Source: Annona cherimola
Taxonomy: Eukaryota > Streptophyta > Magnoliopsida > Magnoliales > Annonaceae
Direction of reading: 5' to 3'
Length of the DNA stretch: 64,000 nt
NCBI GenBank assembly: GCA_030490835.1
Contig: CM059973.1
Span: 59,028,008-59,092,007 of the forward strand
Position 1 is the first letter of the stretch. Each line of letters starts with the position of its first letter. Below, one piece after another: positions 60,546 through 64,000 of this stretch. Under the pieces are notes generated by a model, which saw only the letters and a list, made by a program, of their open reading frames with translations, was not told the DNA's origin and did not search any database. The position numbers and the translations under genes are program-made.

Positions 60546-61609
60546 GGGATTTAATCATGTGCATTCGGACTGCACGGAAACTACCGTGCAGACGGCTCAT
60601 CCGGCCGTCTATTTCGGCGGGACGAATCCTGTCCGTCGAGAGTTGGTGCGCGTGTTGTGTTGCGTTGGGTGGGACGTACACGCGGTGAATGTTGGGAAAA
60701 TTTTCCCGCTCGGCAGCTAAAAACAAAAATAGAAATCCCGCCTCCTCCTCTCTGGCGTCCCTCGTCCCTCCTCAATCCCTAAATCGCGGCACCCCCCGAA
60801 GTTCTGTGATCGATTCCGAAGTTCTGCATCGACGGAAACCGTCGATTTCGAAGTTCTGTGAATGAATTCCGAAGTTCTGCTTCGACGGATTTCGCGCTGA
60901 TCGTCTTCTCCGAAAATCCGATAACTGCGCAGCAAAAGGTCTCCTATTTGCGCGGATCGTCTTCTCCGAAAATCCGCATGCGGATTCAGAATCCGCATGC
61001 GGATTATAACTGCGCAGCAAACGTGCCTCCCATCTGCATCTCTCTTACGCGAAAATCCGCATGCGGATTCTGAATCTGCAGCAAACGTACCTCCCATAAG
61101 TGTTGTTTTCCACATGCGGATTTAGAATCCGCATGCGGATTTTGTGTCAGAGAGATGTAGATGGGAGGCGCGTTTGCTGCGCAGTTATAATCCGCATGCG
61201 GATTCAGAATCCGCATGCGGATTTTCGGAGAAGACGACCTGCGCACAGTACCTTCTGTCGACACAGAACTTCAGAATCAATCATAATCGATCATAGAACT
61301 TCAAAATCGACGGAGAAGGAGATTTGGGAGCAGCAACGGCGGCTGCAGCAGTAGCAGCGGCAGCGGTGGGGTCTCTGTTTTCGAAATGGGAGGGATGAGC
61401 GGGTGGGTTTTTGTGGATTTTTAGTCCACCGAGCGGGAAAATGAATTATCCGAATTTTTGCGCGCATGTACGCGCGTCTCCGTTCGGCTCGTCATCTCTC
61501 TACACGCATAATTGAACGAACGGCGTAAATTTCTCCCGCTGAAACGAACGGGCGGATGGGGTATCTGCAGGGTATTCGGGTGCAGTCGGAATGCACCTGA
61601 ATAAATCCC
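60546..61609. mobile_element. GC-rich TA-microsatellite element with 30-bp inverted termini
   Basis: The first 30 bp (gggatttaatcatgtgcatt...) and the reverse complement of the last 30 bp (gggatttattcaggtgcatt...) match at 27 of 30 positions. Outside both ends lie only TA repeats (before 60546 and 61610-61626). The interior of about 1 kb is GC-rich, unlike everything around it, and contains a large inverted repeat with six copies of a 16-bp palindrome. ORFs of 60-130 codons occur on both strands, but they translate the palindrome repeatedly and look accidental. No transposase is seen. It may be a non-autonomous member of the group at 14.1-24.7 kb. Confidence 0.7.
60961..61229. repeat. Large inverted repeat with six aatccgcatgcggatt palindromes
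   Basis: Arms at about 60961-61046 and 61147-61229 are near-perfect reverse complements (cttctccgaaaatccgcatg through catctctct). Perfect copies of the 16-bp palindrome lie at 60971, 60990, 61054, 61126, 61189 and 61208. The pairs at each arm are 19 bp apart. Confidence 0.85.
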
Positions 61610-61626
61610 ATATATATATATATATT

Positions 61627-62340
61627 ACATCTAAACTTGAATTACGTTCAAACCCTGAGACATTCTTACAATTTTCATATAACATTCTAACCACCATCTA
61701 CCAATATCCCTATTTTTCATCTACTATAGACACTCTCCTGAAACATCAACGAGACAAATGCCATCATGCCACCCTGTGTTTCAAACACTAGACCTAATTG
61801 TTACAGTATCAATAGTGTTTAGTGGCTTGCAAATATGATACTTAAGGGTAAAAAATGCAAATTTTAGAAACTTAAAGAACTTATATATACCATCTACAGT
61901 TAGTGCAGGTGGTAGGGGCAAAGAACCCCTTAGATGCAGATCACAAGTTGGATCCCGCTCCCCTTAGCAGAGAGGATTTTTTTTATATAAAACAATTCCC
62001 CTGAAGTGGGGGTTTTATAATTTCCCCCTTGACGATGGGGGTTTTTAGAGATTTCTTCTCATATGGGGGTGTTTATAAAAATTTCCCTTTATGGTGTGAG
62101 CCGTGAGGGTTGTCGATGTATCATATTATAATATCAAGTTGTCACATTGTATAAATACCAATAAAAAAACCTATATATAAATCTCCCATATTGTATATGT
62201 GTGTTGTGAGCCTTGTGGCTAGGTCATTGAAATTGTAAAATGTTATTTATTTTAGTCATTGTATTAGTGTCTATGAAATAAAAGGTTTGTTTGATTTGTA
62301 ATTTGGTGTATGTCACATTACTTCTCACATTCAAGTAGAA
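61627..62340. other. Non-coding; short G-run repeat near 62000
   Basis: No gene. At 61995-62095 the motif tgggggt followed by ttataa or ttagag and a tttccc-like segment occurs about three times in tandem. Confidence 0.35.
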
Positions 62341-62344
62341 ATGA

Positions 62345-62505
62345 TGTCATAGTACTTAGTTTTATTGTAAACCATAGAAGTAGAGCCTCATGCATATGCT
62401 AAAAAATCACTTTTTATTTGAAAATTTTTTTAATCATGTCATTATAGTGTTATTGAAAACCATAGAAGCAGAGCCTCATACGTATGCCAAATTTTTTTTT
62501 ATCAT
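62345..62505 (+). repeat. Tandem duplication of about 88 bp
   Basis: The stretch ending accatagaagtagagcctca near 62373-62392 recurs as accatagaagcagagcctca near 62459-62478, with matching sequence before it (catgtcattatag versus gatgtcatagtac). Confidence 0.55.
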
Positions 62506-62609
62506 ATCACCCACCTTATGATTAGGTAATTGACGGAGGATAATTTCAGAGAAGAGGTAATAATGCAAACGCCTCTACCCAACTTTACATAATATATTTT
62601 GGGATAAAT

Positions 62610-63080
62610 TCCATATATACCTATGAATTTTATCCATAATTTGACTTATACCCACGAACTTCAAAAATGTCTCTCATATCCATGAATTTTCATGTTAATT
62701 TCATTATACCTATACCGTTGGGGATTCATTAAATGGACCATTAGCCCTCCTGTGAAATGATGAATATGCCCAAGTCCTAATATAATTCGAAGTTGTTTTG
62801 CTCAAAGTTAAATATTCATATTCAAATAATCTATTATTTTATAGTTATGGAATTATTAAAAATTCATTATAATTTGAATTTTTTGCTATAAAATCATAAT
62901 TATGAATGAGTATATTCGTCATTTCACAGGAGGTTAATAGCTCCTTTAATGAATCCCTAACGTCATATGTATATGTGAAATTATGATAAAAATTCATTAA
63001 TATGAGAGACATTTTTGAAAGTTTGTGGGTATAAATGGAATTGGGGATAAATTTCGCGGGTATATAAGTAATTCACCCTA
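62610..63080. mobile_element. Fold-back MITE
   Basis: The two halves are reverse complements over about 200 bp each. For example, tacccacgaacttcaaaaat and its partner tacccacaaactttcaaaa in the other arm, gattcattaaa, and cctcctgtgaaatga appear inverted. The ends read gggataaattcc and, reverse-complemented, gggtgaattac. No target duplication could be fixed. Non-coding. Confidence 0.6.
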
Positions 63081-63084
63081 TATA

Positions 63085-64000
63085 TTGATTTTCAAATGTA
63101 ATGCTTATGCGTTTATATTCAAAAGATGTTTAAATTTTTTTTACAATATATAAGTTTCCAATCAATATGATTTTTAGTGTGGATTATAGATAAATATGTG
63201 GATGAATATTAAATCTAAAGTTCTTATTTTAGTGCTCACCGAAGAATATACCAAGGGATGAAATGAGATGTGAATGGAATGAAATTTTACGTTCACAGTA
63301 GCTTTGCTTCATCCAATACCTTCATATATTCCTGAACATTAAAATAGAAGTTTCGAGCAAAAAAAAAAGCAAGTGGTTGCAGCCAACTACACTAGAATGG
63401 GAACCTCTATCATTTACTTACTGTAGATGCTTTTGAAAATTGTTCAAAGTTGCCACTCAAACTTGTGATCTTATCCTAATTACGTTTCAAACTAATTTTA
63501 TAATTATAACTAGTTAAACTCAATATAACTCAAGAGCCAAAGCCTCTCACAAGTCACATCAAGGTTGGAGTTTTAAAGACTTGAAATTTTCAGACGTAGT
63601 ACTCCAGTCAAATCATGCAATTTCTTATTTTTTTTATTAATGAGAAGGTTAGGTATCATTGCAACTTCGTAGATGGATGGCATCGCCAAAGCCACCTTAA
63701 TTGGAGCAACCTGGGTCGAGTTAAAATACTAGAACCCTAAACTCAACCGTAAAAACATGGCTTTGGTTACATTTTAAAAAATATGGGTAAAAACAGTGTT
63801 GACACCGTTTGTACATAATGATATATAATATTAAATAGCACAACACGATTGTTGTGTGAATAGTCTCAATACTATTATAATATGTGTTCCATTTCTGGAC
63901 CTAACTTGATTTTAAATGAGGTCGAGTTCTAGTTTACAACTAGGGGCATATTTTAGTGGTATCCTTCTCTCCCTAATATGCACCCTTCCTAAAATTGCAA
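63085..64000. other. Non-coding right edge
   Basis: AT-rich sequence without recognisable genes or repeat edges. Confidence 0.3.

Noticed and set aside
60717..61354. Several overlapping ORFs (up to 132 codons) on both strands of the GC-rich element
   Set aside because: They repeat the translation of the same palindrome (NPHAD, RMRI) in all frames and both strands, so they follow from composition, not coding.

Overview
This window is plant nuclear DNA, from an angiosperm. It holds one intact host gene, which has a six-exon GT-AG structure and a plastid-type RelA/SpoT homologue product. The rest is AT-rich sequence built from layered plant transposons: L1-type LINEs, solo LTRs, a TRIM-like element, hAT, Tourist-like and Mutator-like elements, and elements inserted in TA microsatellites. 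I cannot name the species. I saw no rRNA, tRNA, CRISPR or organellar genes.

Layout. From 1 to about 10.4 kb there is one decayed minus-strand LINE. Its DUF4283/zinc-knuckle ORF1, endonuclease and reverse transcriptase pieces lie in the right order, but it has been split by a TRIM-like element (1-350), a Tourist-like MITE (1637-1962), a solo LTR of about 4.5 kb (2787 to about 7320) and a 1.55-kb solo LTR (7975-9524). From 10.4 to 14.1 kb there is no gene, only an inverted-repeat element at 12473-13184. From 14.1 to 18.7 kb lies a candidate large non-coding element rich in 83-84-bp tandem repeats and a roughly 2-kb internal duplication, interrupted by a Mutator-like MITE. From 18.7 to 24.7 kb about fourteen elements of 300-570 bp lie end to end, most bounded by (TA)n tracts and several being near-complete palindromes.

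From 26045 to 30870 (minus strand) is the RSH2/RSH3-type (p)ppGpp synthetase/hydrolase gene. Its CDS is 2172 nt (723 codons plus stop), with the HD hydrolase, synthetase and TGS-like regions all present. Upstream lie GA/CT-rich promoter-like sequence and then several Tourist-like MITEs (32.1-35.0 kb).

From 36089 to 39160 is a second copy of the 1.55-kb solo LTR, enlarged by a MITE and by a hAT element that itself carries a MITE. From 40204 to 50733 is a solo LTR with a 5-bp target duplication, split by a nearly 6-kb full-length but defective L1 LINE (42145-48116) with its own 11-bp target duplication. From 50.7 to 60.2 kb are a hAT-type element (54144-55542), nested MITEs, tandem repeats, two poly(A)-only LINE insertions and another LINE 3' fragment. 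At 60546-61609 is a GC-rich 1.06-kb element with 30-bp inverted termini inside a TA microsatellite, carrying six perfect copies of a 16-bp palindrome. A fold-back MITE lies at 62.6-63.1 kb.

Taken together, the window is one nuclear-encoded stringent-response gene in a record of successive insertions. Many insertion events can be dated relative to one another from target duplications and restored reading frames. The least familiar material is the group of TA-microsatellite elements (14.1-24.7 kb and 60.5 kb), which share a terminal motif near gggatttattcaggtgca.
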